Assembly: GCF_036345915.1 (NCBI RefSeq)
Contig: NZ_CP107785.1
Coordinates: 7,936,001 to 8,000,000 of the forward strand
DNA from: Nocardia sp. NBC_00565
GTDB taxonomy: Bacteria > Actinomycetota > Actinomycetes > Mycobacteriales > Mycobacteriaceae
Reading direction: 5' to 3'
DNA length: 64,000 nt
Shown here: one piece after another, positions 23,296 through 32,480 of the stretch
How the letters are laid out: the number at the start of each line of letters is the position of its first letter
Numbering within the stretch: position 1 is the stretch's first letter
Program-made: the position numbers and the translations under genes
The notes under the pieces: model-generated
What the model saw: only the letters and a program-made list of their open reading frames with translations
Told to the model about the DNA's origin: nothing
The model's database searches: none

Positions 23296-25358
23296 CTCTT
23301 ATCGTCCATTTCGATCTCGATCTTCACGCCGTCGTCTCGTGGAACCGGCGTTGTCGCGGGCTCGGGTGCCGATGCCGGATCGGTAGGCGCTTCGACATCC
23401 GAGGCCACTTGTGATCCGCTGTCCAATGGCCCGGCCGTTGCCAACACGGGACCGAGGGTCGTTGCGCCGTCCGGTCCAGGTGGGGCGTCGAGTACTCCAT
23501 CGAAACCTGGAGTGGTGTTCCACATCGGTTGGGGTAGTACGAGTCCGGTGGAGCTACGTTCGCCGCCTGTTGTGCTCTTGGCTCCGGCCGCGCTACTTCC
23601 GGGCATGCCGCTTGTCGCCGATCCCGTGGTTGCCTGCGATCCGCTCGCGTACGAGCCGGAGGTGGAATCGGTCGCCGCGGCGTGCGATGTCTGCTCCACT
23701 GACGCTCCCGACTGCGTTACCGGCACAGACAGTGTTGCCGTTGGCGCCTCTACCCGCGCTGTTGCCCCGCTGCCGCCTGTGGATCCGACAGCGGGGGCCC
23801 CGGAGTCAGGGGTTGTTGAGGGCGTTGTCGTCGATTCCTCACTCGGGGTAAAGAACGGCACGCCGTCCTTGATCCCCATCGAGTACTGCTGCGACTTTCC
23901 GTCGGGTCCGGTGATCTTCGCGGTGACCGTACCGTCCGGCGCCTGCGTCACCGCCATACGTTGCCCGGCAACAGTGAAGTCCGCCAGCGTCCTCGATCCG
24001 GATGTCTCGCTTGTGCCGGCAATCGTTGATCCCGTACCGGGCGTTGCGCCGCTGAGCCCGGTCAATCCTTGTTGGACGGTGGTCCCGAGCTGGCTGAGAC
24101 CTTGCTGCACTGTCTGTCCGGCCTGGCTGGCTTGGCTGGCAAGGCTCGTCAGCGTCTGCAGCGGATTCATTTGCGAAGTGGTCGAGGTAGCCGATGTGGG
24201 GATTGTTGATGTCGATTGGGGCGTGGTCTGCGGTGTGGTCGAGTTGACCCCCGCGGTCTGGACGCCGGTGTTTACCCCACCAGTCTGCGACGTGGACGAT
24301 TGTGTTGGTGTCTGCTGGTCCTGCGGTTTGGGAAACGACTTGGCATCGTGGTTGTCCAGCAGGTCCATCACCGGCTGATAGGCGCGGCGAATGTAGTAGT
24401 CCGCCAGCGCGCACTGATGGATGAAAGCTTTGAAAGCCTCTCGCACCGCCGGGCCGAAATGACCGGTCAGCCATTGTTTGCAGGCATCCCGGATCTTCTG
24501 GGAGCCGTCGCTGGTGCCGGGACCGACGTTGGTCATGTGAAACTGGTCGGCGGCCTTTTGGTTCGTGTCGCTGTAAAGATAGCCCCAGGTGGTGCTTTCC
24601 GACGCCACGGAAATGATTGTGCTCACAGGGTCTTCGCCACCGCCGAGCCGCATAGCGTGCCCAGCGACCGGACATTGGGAGCTGTCGAACGCGGCGACGA
24701 AATTCGCCTTGTCCCTGACGATCTGCAGTAGTACGTCCGGTAGGCCATTCATGGCTGCCGCAACCGATTGCAGGTACTGGCTCTGCTGATCGGCGTGCGC
24801 GTGTAATCCGGCCAGATAGTCCTGAGCGGCTCCGCCGGCGTTTCCCTGCCATGCCTCTGGCACCGCGTCCTTGACGCCGGCTAAGTCGGTCGTGATTTCG
24901 GTCGTGCTGGGGTGGGAATCAGTTCCTGAGGAGGCACCGTCGAGCGCCGTGGCCAGACTACGCAGGCTGTCGAGCTTCATGCTGCGTTGTTGGTCGTAGT
25001 ACGTCCCCTCTAGTCGGCGGATCTCGTCGTTCGGATCCTTGATGGTGTCGATGCGTTCACCGCCGACCGCCGTACCGTCGACAGTCAGCGGCTCGACGAC
25101 GATGCTGTCGAACCCCGGCAGCTTCAACACATCCCACACACGGTGGTAGCGAACAAGCGCCAACCGGAACCACTCCAGCCCGGGAGCAGCCTGATCCAGC
25201 AGTTTGTTGACATCGGAATCGGTGAGTTTGGGCTTGTCGTTCCAGATCGCCTTGTCGAAGAAGCTGTTGCCGTCTTCTTTGAGGAAACGCGCAAGGTCCT
25301 GCTGCGCCTTGTTTAGGTTGGCTTGATACTGCTGCTCATACTGTTGGGGAGTCGTCAT
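23292..25358 (-). CDS. large WXG100-like/ESX-type substrate with Ser/Thr-rich tail
   Basis: ATG 25358 overlaps the previous gene by 4 bases and is taken as the start; the longer frame is not protein-like. Residues 1-380 of the 688 are helical, with VPEAWQGNAGGAAQDYLAGL carrying a W-x-G turn and a Y-x-x-x-L hairpin as in ESX substrates such as EspB-like or PPE-type proteins. A CQWLTGHFGPAVREAFKAFI helix follows. Residues 390-688 are Thr/Ser/Gln/Gly low complexity with one compact strand-rich stretch (MAVTQAPDGTVTAKITGPDG). There is no Sec signal. The protein is likely exported together with the small partner gene just upstream. Confidence 0.65.
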   Translation of the reverse strand: MTTPQQYEQQYQANLNKAQQDLARFLKEDGNSFFDKAIWNDKPKLTDSDVNKLLDQAAPGLEWFRLALVRYHRVWDVLKLPGFDSIVVEPLTVDGTAVGGERIDTIKDPNDEIRRLEGTYYDQQRSMKLDSLRSLATALDGASSGTDSHPSTTEITTDLAGVKDAVPEAWQGNAGGAAQDYLAGLHAHADQQSQYLQSVAAAMNGLPDVLLQIVRDKANFVAAFDSSQCPVAGHAMRLGGGEDPVSTIISVASESTTWGYLYSDTNQKAADQFHMTNVGPGTSDGSQKIRDACKQWLTGHFGPAVREAFKAFIHQCALADYYIRRAYQPVMDLLDNHDAKSFPKPQDQQTPTQSSTSQTGGVNTGVQTAGVNSTTPQTTPQSTSTIPTSATSTTSQMNPLQTLTSLASQASQAGQTVQQGLSQLGTTVQQGLTGLSGATPGTGSTIAGTSETSGSRTLADFTVAGQRMAVTQAPDGTVTAKITGPDGKSQQYSMGIKDGVPFFTPSEESTTTPSTTPDSGAPAVGSTGGSGATARVEAPTATLSVPVTQSGASVEQTSHAAATDSTSGSYASGSQATTGSATSGMPGSSAAGAKSTTGGERSSTGLVLPQPMWNTTPGFDGVLDAPPGPDGATTLGPVLATAGPLDSGSQVASDVEAPTDPASAPEPATTPVPRDDGVKIEIEMDDKR

Positions 25359-25666
25359 GCCGATCCCAACTCGCCCTCGGCGGCGGCAATCTGGGCCCGA
25401 TGCTCCTGATCGGTGGTCACCGTCGTTGTCACTGCCTGCCGCAGAACCTCCACCGTAGCGCCGGAAGCCTCGGACCATGACTGCAGCATCGTGACGAGCC
25501 CCTCGACTCCCGCCGCGAGTTTCTGTCCCTGCTCCAGATAGTCCTGCCCGGCATGAGCTGCCTCGAAACCAGAACCCGCGATGCGTGTCGCGTGCCCCTG
25601 GGTGGCATCAACGGCCGGCTCGATCGTGCTTGCCATGCCAAGCACCGACTCTGGGACGAAAAGCAC
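25355..25666 (-). CDS. small ESX/WXG100-like protein, first gene of the type VII operon
   Basis: GTG 25666 is chosen because AGGAGG (25671-25676) lies 4 bases upstream; an ATG at 25636 has no ribosome site. The 103-residue product is helical (ASTIEPAVDATQGHATRIAG, GQDYLEQGQKLAAGVEGLVT, SWSEASGATVEVLRQAVTTT), with an S-W turn in place of a clean W-x-G. It fits the small-partner role for the large protein encoded next, with which it overlaps by 4 bases. The operon appears to continue without strong terminators to 12721. Confidence 0.62.
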   Translation of the reverse strand: MLFVPESVLGMASTIEPAVDATQGHATRIAGSGFEAAHAGQDYLEQGQKLAAGVEGLVTMLQSWSEASGATVEVLRQAVTTTVTTDQEHRAQIAAAEGELGSA

Positions 25667-25728
25667 TGCCCCTCCTAATCTTCCGATGTCACCCCACAGA
25701 AAGCCAACCCCATCGAAACTGGTCAGCT

Positions 25729-25792
25729 TCATGATCATGACACGGCCGGAGGAAAGCGCCCGATTTGAAAGACATTGTTTTGCAATGTCTTT
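25729..25792. promoter_or_regulatory. two palindromes upstream of the type VII operon
   Basis: At 25729-25740 the 12-mer TCATGATCATGA is a perfect palindrome. At 25768-25792 arms AAAGACATTG and their exact complement flank the 5-base loop TTTTG. Both lie 60-130 bases upstream of the first gene of the toxin operon (start 25666, minus strand), in AT-rich DNA, where operators or a promoter would be expected. The second could also form an RNA hairpin but has no following U-tract. No adjacent regulator gene was found. Confidence 0.45.
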
Positions 25793-26084
25793 ACCTCTGC
25801 ATGGCAGCAGCAGGCGTGGATTCGGTGTGCGAAATCGCCCCATCGTCACCGCGGGTTGCTCGCCTCGGCGTGGGCAATGTTGCGGCGCACGGTGTTCCGT
25901 GTCCCTGCTGGATGACCTGTACTCGCTGCGGGGCAGCCACGGGAGACCAAAGACGAAGGCCAACGGGGCCGCGAGAACGGCTACACCATGACCCTTATGG
26001 TGGCACCGCACCCAGATGAACGACCGGAGTATCCAGAAGGTGATCGAAAACCGGGCAGATTCAGCTGATCAGAAAGGGAGCTCG

Positions 26085-26750
26085 ATGACAATGACGACTG
26101 TTCGCTGTGCGCGTATGCCCTGCGGCAGCGAGAACGGCGGCCTGGAATGGATGAACGACCTGCCCGCGCGATATGTCCACGGCCGCAAGGGCTTCGACCG
26201 CCGGATCATGGAAGAACCGAGTTACACCTCGACGACCTCGCAAACAGCCCGCGCACCATCCCACAAGGCATCCCGATCTTCCTGGACTGGCTGACCAACC
26301 TCGAAGCCAAGATCCCCGGCCCGAAGCCGAGCATCGCTCGATCATCCGTTCCGGACTGATCCGCAACCTCGCCGACCCCGCCGTCCGCGGCAACCAACGA
26401 GCCATCGACCTGCTCATCATCACTCAGATCCGCCACGAACCCCCACTACTGCCGCGCCTACTCGACTACGCCTGCCACGGACTGGCCCTCATCGCGGGAC
26501 CCAAACACTTCCCACTGATCACCGAACTACTCGCTGAATTGCCGCCCGACGCTCTGGCTCGGTACGCGCTGGTGGAATACCTCGGCAGGGTCAAAACCGA
26601 CGATGCCCGCGATCTCGCGGTCGGTGAACTCGACGGGCCGTCCCGGATCGCCGCGATATACGCCCAAGCCGAGATGAAAGCGACCGGCGTCGTACTCGCT
26701 GTCACCCTCGGACCAGGATCAGAACGCGTCAACAACGATCAGCCGCGCGC
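26085..26750 (+). pseudogene. HEAT-like hypothetical protein broken by frameshifts
   Basis: ATG 26085 follows AAAGGGAG. The reading needs three frames: MTMTTVRCARMPCGSENGGL...GFDRRIMEE to about 26210, then TELHLDDLANSPRTIPQGIP IFLDWLTNLEAKIPGPKP to about 26330, then EAEHRSIIRSGLIRNLADPA VRGNQRAIDLLII...LLAELPPDALARYALVEYLG to about 26720. The joined text looks like repeated helix pairs, a HEAT-type alpha-solenoid of a kind I recall next to toxin genes. Two frameshifts and a missing end make it inactive unless the sequence has errors. It converges on dnaB, and its distal part overlaps the dnaB 3' end. Confidence 0.55.
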
Positions 26751-29700
26751 CATATCCACAAACCGGCTCAAATGCAGCTGGTGCGCAACGGTAATCGTCG
26801 CGGTCGGGCCATTACGATGCTTACCGACAATCAAGTCGGCCTCGCCACCGCGCGGGTCATCCCGCTCGAACGCATCCGGTCGATGCAACAGGATGACCAT
26901 GTCGGCATCCTGCTCCAAAGAATTATGCAAACTAATGCCGTTGGCAACAAAATTGTGCGTGCCAGAGACAGTTCCGTCGAACACTTCCTGCTCCCCAAGG
27001 CTGGTCACCTCAACTATGTTGTCCCAGAACACATCGTTGGTAGCCAGCATTTCGATATCGGCGTCATCGAGCACCGCCGCAACCCGGCTTAGACGCGACC
27101 GACTCGGTGCGTGATGCCACATCTGCGATCCGCAGTAACGCGAATTCATCGCGTCAGAGAACTCCCGATGGGTCATTTGTTTGGTGGCCAGCAGTGTCTG
27201 AACTTGTCGCCAGACCTCCTTGGGCACAGTATCGGCATTCGGCTTTGGCACCAGAGGCTCAAGTTCGGCGAGAAGCGATTGTGCCTTGACGCCGCGTGCG
27301 CCGTGGACACCGATATCTCGGATGAACGCGATCTGATGCTCGGAGCCATAGATTGCGAGGTGCCAGCCGTCTCGATAGCCCGACTTGGTGACTCGCTTAA
27401 TCCGCGAATGAACGCCGAGGCGGAGCAGCAGCTGTGCGACATCGTCGATCAGACGACGACTCGTTGACGCGTAATAGATCCAACCTTGCTTGTTCTTCGC
27501 ATCCCAGCGGATCGAACCATCGGTGGCCCAGAGGTGCTTCAAAAATAGTGCGATCTGATTGTTCGGCAGTGCGAACACCCGCTGCGGGACGAACTTGTCA
27601 TAGCTTCGCAAACCGAAGAGACCAAGCTCGTCGAGCCAGGCGGCGATCGGATTCCGCTTGCCGCGCGCGAGCCGGTACGGCGCGGGCAGCCGCAAGGTGG
27701 TGACGCGCGCCGCCGCATAGTCATCGCGCACCGCTGTTACACCGAAGTGGCGTGCGGCGGTGGTGACCGCCGCGAGGTTCTCTTCATCGATGCTGGCGTA
27801 GCGAATCGGCTGCCGTTTGATACACGACCCGTCACCGATCATATGCGCCAGCATGATTACTTCGGCATCCGCCATAGGCCTGGTGTCCACCGGTTCTGGG
27901 ACGTAGCGCGGGGTCGCGAGGCGATCACCGACAGCCAGCTTCTCGAGCGGAATCCAGCCGTCGACGGTCAGGAATGGATGGTTGCCCGTGGCCTCGACTT
28001 CCCGTCCCGAGGTAAGCCGCAGCCGGAACACTTCCTTTCGTCCGCTGGGGAAGACTTTCACCATCGGACGCGCCACCATGCGCATACGGTCGTCCAGCGA
28101 CCACACCAGCGGCTGTTCGCCGCTTGCGAGCAACTCCCCGAGGGTGGTCTCGCCGCCATTGTCCGCCCGCAGGATTCGCGTCGAAGCGGGGAGGCAACCA
28201 GATTCGCGCAGGTCAGATACCATGGGGCGCTTATCTGTTCGCTGTTCGGGGCCACGGTTCAGCTGGCTGATGGCGATGACAGGTACTTCGAGTTCCTTGG
28301 CCAGGAGCTTCAGGTTTCGGGAGAAATCCGAGACTTCTTGCTGGCGGGATTCGACCTTCTTGCCCGAGGTCATCAGCTGGAGGTAGTCCACCACAACGAG
28401 TTTCAGGTCGTGGCGCTGCTTGAGGCGGCGCGCCTTGGCGCGGATCTCCATCATGGTCAGGTTGGGCGAGTCGTCGACGAACAGTGGTGCCTCGCTGATC
28501 TCGCTCATTCGGCGAGCCAGTTTGGTCCAGTCGTCGTCGCTCATGCGGCCCGAACGCATATCGCCCAGCTTGATTTTCGCCTCGGCCGAGAGCAGGCGCA
28601 TCACGATTTCGGTGCGGCTCATCTCCAGCGAGAAAATGACGCTCGGGAGGCCGTGCTTGATCGAGCAGCTGCGCATGAAGTCCATGCCGAGCGTGGAATT
28701 GTGCGTCGGGACCATCGTCGCGCCCGCGAGGTACAGGTGGTCGGCATTGTCGACCTCCACGCACCGTACGGGGACAGTGTCGATCTTTCGCACATCCACA
28801 ATGTGGCGGGCGGCCGAACGAGCGGTACTCGGCACGAGATGGTTCGGGCTGTCGTCCGCGCGACGCACACTGTGGACTATTTCGCCGGTTGTGCGTACGG
28901 CGGCTGCACGAGCGCCGGTAGACCCGGCCATGGTGAGCCACTGATGCTGTTCGTCCGCGACGATCACAGTTCCGTCCGAGAATTCGACCTCGTAGCAAGG
29001 GCGTTCGGTCAGCACGTCGGTGGTGGCGAGGACGCGGGTGGGGCGGCCTTGGGCGTCGAGGAGTTCGTCGCCGATCTGAACCTCACCCATGGTGGTCCAG
29101 CCGGTGGGGGTGGGCAGGGGGGTGTCCAGGGCCAGGGCCTTACCCACGCCGGGGCGGGCGGCGACGATGATCATCTGGCCGGGGTGCAGGCCGTTGGTGA
29201 GTTCGTCGAGTTCGGTGAAGCCGGTGGGGACGCCGAGGGAGATGCCGCCGCGGGAGGCGATGGAGTCGATTTCGTCCATCGTGGGCTGGAGGAGTTCCTC
29301 GAGGGGCAGGAAGTCTTCGGTGGTGCGGCGTTCGGTGACCTCGTAGACCTCGGCTTGCGCGCGGTCGACGACCTCGGCGATGTCCTGGCCGTCGGCGCCC
29401 GCGTAGCCGTATTGGACGATGCGGGTGCCCGCTTCGACCAGGCGGCGCAGGATCGCCTTCTCCGCGACGATTTCGGCGTAGTAGCCCGCGTTGGCGGCGG
29501 TGGGCACGGTTTGGGTCAGGGTGACCAGGTAGGGCGGGCCGCCGATGCGCTTGAGTTCGCCCTTGCGGTCCAGGCCCGCGGAGACGGTGACCGGGTCGGC
29601 GGGTTCGCCGCGGCCGTAGAGATCGAGGATGGTGTCGTAGACCGCTTGGTGGGCCGGACGGTAGAAGTCGCCGGGGCGCAGCACCTCGACGACGTCGGCG

Positions 29701-29837
29701 ATCGCGTCCTTGCTCAGCAGCATGCCGCCGAGTACGGACTGCTCGGCCGCCATATCGTGCGGGGGCTGACGGCCGAAGTCTTCGCCGGGCGGTTCGGGCG
29801 GGTAATCCGTGTGCCCGCGGTCATCGGTGGCAGTCAC
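26739..29837 (-). CDS. dnaB: replicative DNA helicase DnaB with two inteins
   Basis: The 1032-residue precursor gives a 460-residue helicase after removal of inteins at 234-380 and 548-972. The exteins show the N-terminal primase-interaction domain (AAEQSVLGGMLLSKDAIADV), the RecA-like P-loop ARPGVGK (interrupted) followed by ST, the Walker B region LKLVVVDYLQLM, the SQLNRGPEQRTDKRPMVSDL stretch and the closing GGEADLIVGKHRNGPT. DnaB unwinds DNA ahead of the fork as a hexamer. Start GTG 29837 is at the expected N-terminus. It lies as in mycobacteria next to the rplI-rpsR-ssb-rpsF cluster, separated by 680 bases with DnaA-box-like sites. Its 3' end meets the broken HEAT-like gene. Confidence 0.97.
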   Translation of the reverse strand: MTATDDRGHTDYPPEPPGEDFGRQPPHDMAAEQSVLGGMLLSKDAIADVVEVLRPGDFYRPAHQAVYDTILDLYGRGEPADPVTVSAGLDRKGELKRIGGPPYLVTLTQTVPTAANAGYYAEIVAEKAILRRLVEAGTRIVQYGYAGADGQDIAEVVDRAQAEVYEVTERRTTEDFLPLEELLQPTMDEIDSIASRGGISLGVPTGFTELDELTNGLHPGQMIIVAARPGVGKALALDTPLPTPTGWTTMGEVQIGDELLDAQGRPTRVLATTDVLTERPCYEVEFSDGTVIVADEQHQWLTMAGSTGARAAAVRTTGEIVHSVRRADDSPNHLVPSTARSAARHIVDVRKIDTVPVRCVEVDNADHLYLAGATMVPTHNSTLGMDFMRSCSIKHGLPSVIFSLEMSRTEIVMRLLSAEAKIKLGDMRSGRMSDDDWTKLARRMSEISEAPLFVDDSPNLTMMEIRAKARRLKQRHDLKLVVVDYLQLMTSGKKVESRQQEVSDFSRNLKLLAKELEVPVIAISQLNRGPEQRTDKRPMVSDLRESGCLPASTRILRADNGGETTLGELLASGEQPLVWSLDDRMRMVARPMVKVFPSGRKEVFRLRLTSGREVEATGNHPFLTVDGWIPLEKLAVGDRLATPRYVPEPVDTRPMADAEVIMLAHMIGDGSCIKRQPIRYASIDEENLAAVTTAARHFGVTAVRDDYAAARVTTLRLPAPYRLARGKRNPIAAWLDELGLFGLRSYDKFVPQRVFALPNNQIALFLKHLWATDGSIRWDAKNKQGWIYYASTSRRLIDDVAQLLLRLGVHSRIKRVTKSGYRDGWHLAIYGSEHQIAFIRDIGVHGARGVKAQSLLAELEPLVPKPNADTVPKEVWRQVQTLLATKQMTHREFSDAMNSRYCGSQMWHHAPSRSRLSRVAAVLDDADIEMLATNDVFWDNIVEVTSLGEQEVFDGTVSGTHNFVANGISLHNSLEQDADMVILLHRPDAFERDDPRGGEADLIVGKHRNGPTATITVAHQLHLSRFVDMARG
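26922..28196 (-). other. DnaB intein 2, with LAGLIDADG homing endonuclease
   Basis: Precursor residues 548-972 (425 aa) start with Cys548 after LRESG, and end HN972 before Ser973, all as in a class 1 intein. Splicing block A is CLPASTRILRADNG, block B has ATGNHPFLTVDGW with the T-x-x-H pair, and block F/G ends HNFVANGISLHN. Between them lie two LAGLIDADG-type motifs, LAHMIGDGS and FLKHLWATDGS, each retaining an acidic residue, so the endonuclease may be active. The insertion point is in the conserved loop before the last conserved helicase motif, a known DnaB intein site. Confidence 0.9.
28698..29138 (-). other. DnaB intein 1, class 3 mini-intein in the P-loop
   Basis: Precursor residues 234-380 (147 aa) split the P-loop between GVGK233 and Ser381. 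The first residue is Ala, not Cys/Ser, and the last are PTHN380. The class 3 triplet W-C-T is visible: W300 in DEQHQWLT (block B), C359 in VPVRCVEV (block F) and T378 in PTHN (block G). In class 3 inteins the block F cysteine makes the first branched ester in place of residue 1. There is no endonuclease domain; only the splicing domain remains. Confidence 0.88.
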
Positions 29838-30075
29838 CAGACTCGACCGTCCTCTCTCGCCGGCTGACCCTATTGATCACTCGTTGTACTCCCGGGTACC
29901 GACACGTCCGGCGTCGAACCGCCGTGTGCGAGCCCCCGTCAATGGGTCTCACCTGCGGTTCCAGCAAACGGGTGTGACAGCTCCCGGATCATGACGATCC
30001 GGAGGTTCGTTCATGACAATGCGACGAACCTAGGCGACCCGATGGGGACACGCCAAACCGCACTGTGTACACACC

Positions 30076-30318
30076 TGTGGATAAGTTGGGGACTGTTTAC
30101 CTAACGATGTGCACCCCCTGTGTACTACTTGGGGAAAACCCAGGTCATCTCGTTCAAATACGCAGATAGATATCGATTTCTGAATCTATCCACGTGTGGA
30201 TGAATGATGGGTCGGCGTGTCGGTCCAGTTGAACAGCCGGGCGTGTTGGGTAAACAGCGCGTATTACGGATATGAACTGGATCACATTGCGGCCGGTTGG
30301 TTTTCCCGGCGATCCACA
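30076..30318. promoter_or_regulatory. DnaA-box-like sites between dnaB and rplI
   Basis: The 29838-30467 spacer has no gene. It contains TGTGGATAA at 30076-30084, whose complement is the exact DnaA box TTATCCACA; two facing half-matches, TATCCAC at 30187-30193 and TGTGGATGA at 30195-30203; and CGATCCACA at 30310-30318. AT-rich tracts lie between them (30150-30190). The arrangement would allow DnaA to bind upstream of dnaB and so link helicase supply to initiation. There is no dnaA or dnaN gene here, so I do not call it an origin. Confidence 0.45.
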
Positions 30319-30467
30319 AGCCGAATAACAGGTGGTAGAGCCGATAGCAAGTGTTAGCCGAAGATGGTCCAGGTCACTCTGTGGGCCTTTTCGCAAACGT
30401 TTGGCTACCAAATCGAATCTTGATCATGTCGAACGCGGAACCTCGCATTGGTCTTATGCCGCACAGC

Positions 30468-30507
30468 CGAAGGCCACCCTTGTGCCGAAACACAAGAGTG
30501 GCCTTCG
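30468..30507 (-). terminator. intrinsic terminator after rplI
   Basis: A 17-base stem (CGAAGGCCAC then CTTGTG on one side, one mismatch) closes a 6-base loop CCGAAA. It lies 7 bases beyond the rplI stop on the minus strand, so it should end the rpsF-ssb-rpsR-rplI transcript. Confidence 0.85.
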
Positions 30508-30514
30508 AATGAAC

Positions 30515-30967
30515 TCAGTTCGCGGCGACCTGCAGGTCGAATTTCGCGATCACGTCGGGGTGCAGGTGCACCACGACGCCGTGCTTGCCGGTCGTCTTGA
30601 TGTGCGACTTCGGCAGCTCGATGCTGCGCTTGTCGACGACGGGGCCACCGGCCGACTTGATAGCGGCGGCGACATCCGACTGGGTGACCGAGCCGAACAG
30701 CTTGCCGGTGCCGGCGGTCTTGACCGACAGCGAGACCGACTCCAGGCCCTCGATGGCCTGCTTCAGCTCGTTGGCGTGATCCAGGTCGCGCACCTTGCGC
30801 GCGTCCTGTGCCCGGCGGATGCCCTCGACCTGCTTCTGGGCGCCCCGGCTTGCGGCGATTGCCAGGCCGCGCGGCAGCAGGTAGTTGCGGCCGTAGCCGT
30901 CCTTGACCTCCACGGTGTCACCGGGGGCACCGAGGTTGTCCACATCAGCAGTCAGAATCAACTTCAT
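30515..30967 (-). CDS. rplI: 50S ribosomal protein L9
   Basis: The 150-residue protein begins [40 protein letters not shown], the L9 N-terminal signature with the G-Y-x-R-N-Y-L-x-P-x-x-x-A rRNA-binding loop, and ends in the C-terminal domain ([20 protein letters not shown] and [17 protein letters not shown]). It binds 23S rRNA at the L1 stalk base. ATG 30967 has GGGAGA upstream; the longer frame overlaps the rpsR stop. It is the last gene of the rpsF-ssb-rpsR-rplI operon, with a terminator right after. Confidence 0.98.
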   Translation of the reverse strand: MKLILTADVDNLGAPGDTVEVKDGYGRNYLLPRGLAIAASRGAQKQVEGIRRAQDARKVRDLDHANELKQAIEGLESVSLSVKTAGTGKLFGSVTQSDVAAAIKSAGGPVVDKRSIELPKSHIKTTGKHGVVVHLHPDVIAKFDLQVAAN

Positions 30968-30983
30968 TGCGATGTCTCCCTTC

Positions 30984-31235
30984 TCAGCGAGCCGTCGACA
31001 CGTAAGGCAGCAGGGCGACCTCACGCGAGTTCTTCACGGCAACGGCGACGTCGCGCTGGTGCTGCACGCAGTTGCCGGTGACCCGGCGAGCGCGGATCTT
31101 GCCGCGATCACTGACGTACTTCCGCAGCAGGGCGGTGTCCTTGTAATCGATATTGACGGTGCCGGACTTGGCTTCCTTGCAGAAGGTGCAAGCCTTCTTC
31201 TTCAGCACCTTTTCGCGCGCGGGCGCTTTAGGCAT
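30984..31235 (-). CDS. rpsR: 30S ribosomal protein S18
   Basis: The 83-residue protein has [20 protein letters not shown] and then [21 protein letters not shown], the S18 core that binds S6 and 16S rRNA. The C-x-x-C pair plus a later Cys make it the zinc-binding (C+) version. Actinobacteria often carry a second, zinc-free copy for zinc starvation; none is seen in the window. It starts 83 bases after ssb and ends 17 bases before rplI. Confidence 0.98.
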   Translation of the reverse strand: MPKAPAREKVLKKKACTFCKEAKSGTVNIDYKDTALLRKYVSDRGKIRARRVTGNCVQHQRDVAVAVKNSREVALLPYVSTAR

Positions 31236-31317
31236 GGTCTTTACTCCGTAATCGTGTGATGGCCCGGCTCTTTCGAGCGACTGCGAACAGTCATGGTCGG
31301 ACCGATGTGAGCCGTTC

Positions 31318-31857
31318 TCAGAACGGCGGTTCGTCGTCTACGCGGCCGCCGCCCCCGAAGGAGCCGGCCGCAGGTGCGCTACCCCACGGATCGTCTTGGG
31401 CGCCACCGGAACTTGCGCTGCTACCGCCACCGGCAGGGGCGAAATTGCCACCGCCGCCGCCGGAACCGAATCCGCCGCCGCCCCCGCCGCCGCGGCTGGC
31501 CTTGGCGACCTTCGCGGTGGCGTAACGCAGCGAGGGACCGACCTCGTCGACCTCGAGCTCGACGACCGTGCGCTTCTCACCCTCGCGGGTTTCGTAGGAG
31601 CGCTGCTTCAGTCGTCCGCTCACGATCACACGGGCGCCTCGGGTCAGGCTTTCGGCGACATTCTCCGCAGCTTCACGCCAGATGTTGCAGCGCAGGAACA
31701 GCGCTTCGCCGTCTTTCCATTCGTTCGAATTACGGTCGAACACGCGGGGAGTCGATGCGACGGTGAAATTCGCCACCGCAGCGCCCGCGGGCGTGAATCG
31801 AAGTTCGGGATCGGCCGTCAAGTTTCCGATGACGGTGATGACCGTGTCGCCTGCCAT
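31318..31857 (-). CDS. ssb: single-stranded DNA-binding protein
   Basis: The 179-residue protein has the OB-fold opening [40 protein letters not shown], then [20 protein letters not shown], and a Gly-rich flexible tail (after residue 115) ending in the acidic tip VDDEPPF that recruits partner proteins. It coats single-stranded DNA at forks as a tetramer. Its place between rpsF and rpsR is the standard arrangement. Confidence 0.98.
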   Translation of the reverse strand: MAGDTVITVIGNLTADPELRFTPAGAAVANFTVASTPRVFDRNSNEWKDGEALFLRCNIWREAAENVAESLTRGARVIVSGRLKQRSYETREGEKRTVVELEVDEVGPSLRYATAKVAKASRGGGGGGGFGSGGGGGNFAPAGGGSSASSGGAQDDPWGSAPAAGSFGGGGRVDDEPPF

Positions 31858-31937
31858 GTGGTTCCTCCTGCTCGGTATGCAGTCCGCAGTGCCCTATTGC
31901 GCTAGAGCCTAGAGACAGGCACCGACGCAATCGAGGG

Positions 31938-32225
31938 TCACTTGCCGTGGCGCAGAACCTTGGTGCGCAGCACCGACTCGTTGAGGCCCAGCTGGCGGTC
32001 GAGCTCGCTCACGGTGGCGGGCTCGGCGGTCAGATCGACCACCGCGTAGATGCCTTCGGCCTGCTTGGCGATCTCGTAGGCGAGACGGCGGCGGCCCCAG
32101 ATGTCGACCTTGTCGACCTTGCCGCCATCGGTACGAACCACGCTGAGCATGGTCTCCAGAGACGGACCAACGGTGCGCTCGTCCAGGCTCGGATCGAGGA
32201 TAACCATCACTTCGTAATGACGCAC
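31938..32225 (-). CDS. rpsF: 30S ribosomal protein S6
   Basis: The 95-residue protein reads [48 protein letters not shown], the S6 fold that pairs with S18 in the small subunit platform. GTG 32225 has AGGAGGTGATT upstream, one of the best ribosome sites in the window, as expected for a highly expressed gene. It is the first gene of the operon, which probably starts from a promoter between 32240 and 32470. Confidence 0.98.
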   Translation of the reverse strand: MRHYEVMVILDPSLDERTVGPSLETMLSVVRTDGGKVDKVDIWGRRRLAYEIAKQAEGIYAVVDLTAEPATVSELDRQLGLNESVLRTKVLRHGK

Positions 32226-32480
32226 GGACCAATCACCTCCTGTGGACTAGGAAACGGCCACGGACGGTCCGTGGCAGGAGGGTCGTTGCGTCAGCAACCC
32301 GACAAGGCTACATGACCAGCTACTGAGCCTTGAAACTCCCCCGCCTCCCCGGGTCTTTTGCCGGTCGTAGGGGCCTCGACAGTCGTGTCATCACTGGGGA
32401 TATGGGCGCGGACTGCCTCAGGCACCTAGGGTGGTCGTCATGCCGACCGGACTGGCCGCCAGCGACACGATCGCAGGCCC

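Noticed and set aside
27747..29867. A 706-codon plus-strand frame opposite dnaB
   Set aside because: It is antisense to a certain gene, is rich in Val/Gly/His/Arg as is typical of shadow frames at high GC, and has no recognisable domain.
29838..30467. Possible replication origin between dnaB and rplI
   Set aside because: DnaA-box-like sites are few, there is no dnaA-dnaN pair, and the actinobacterial origin lies between those genes.
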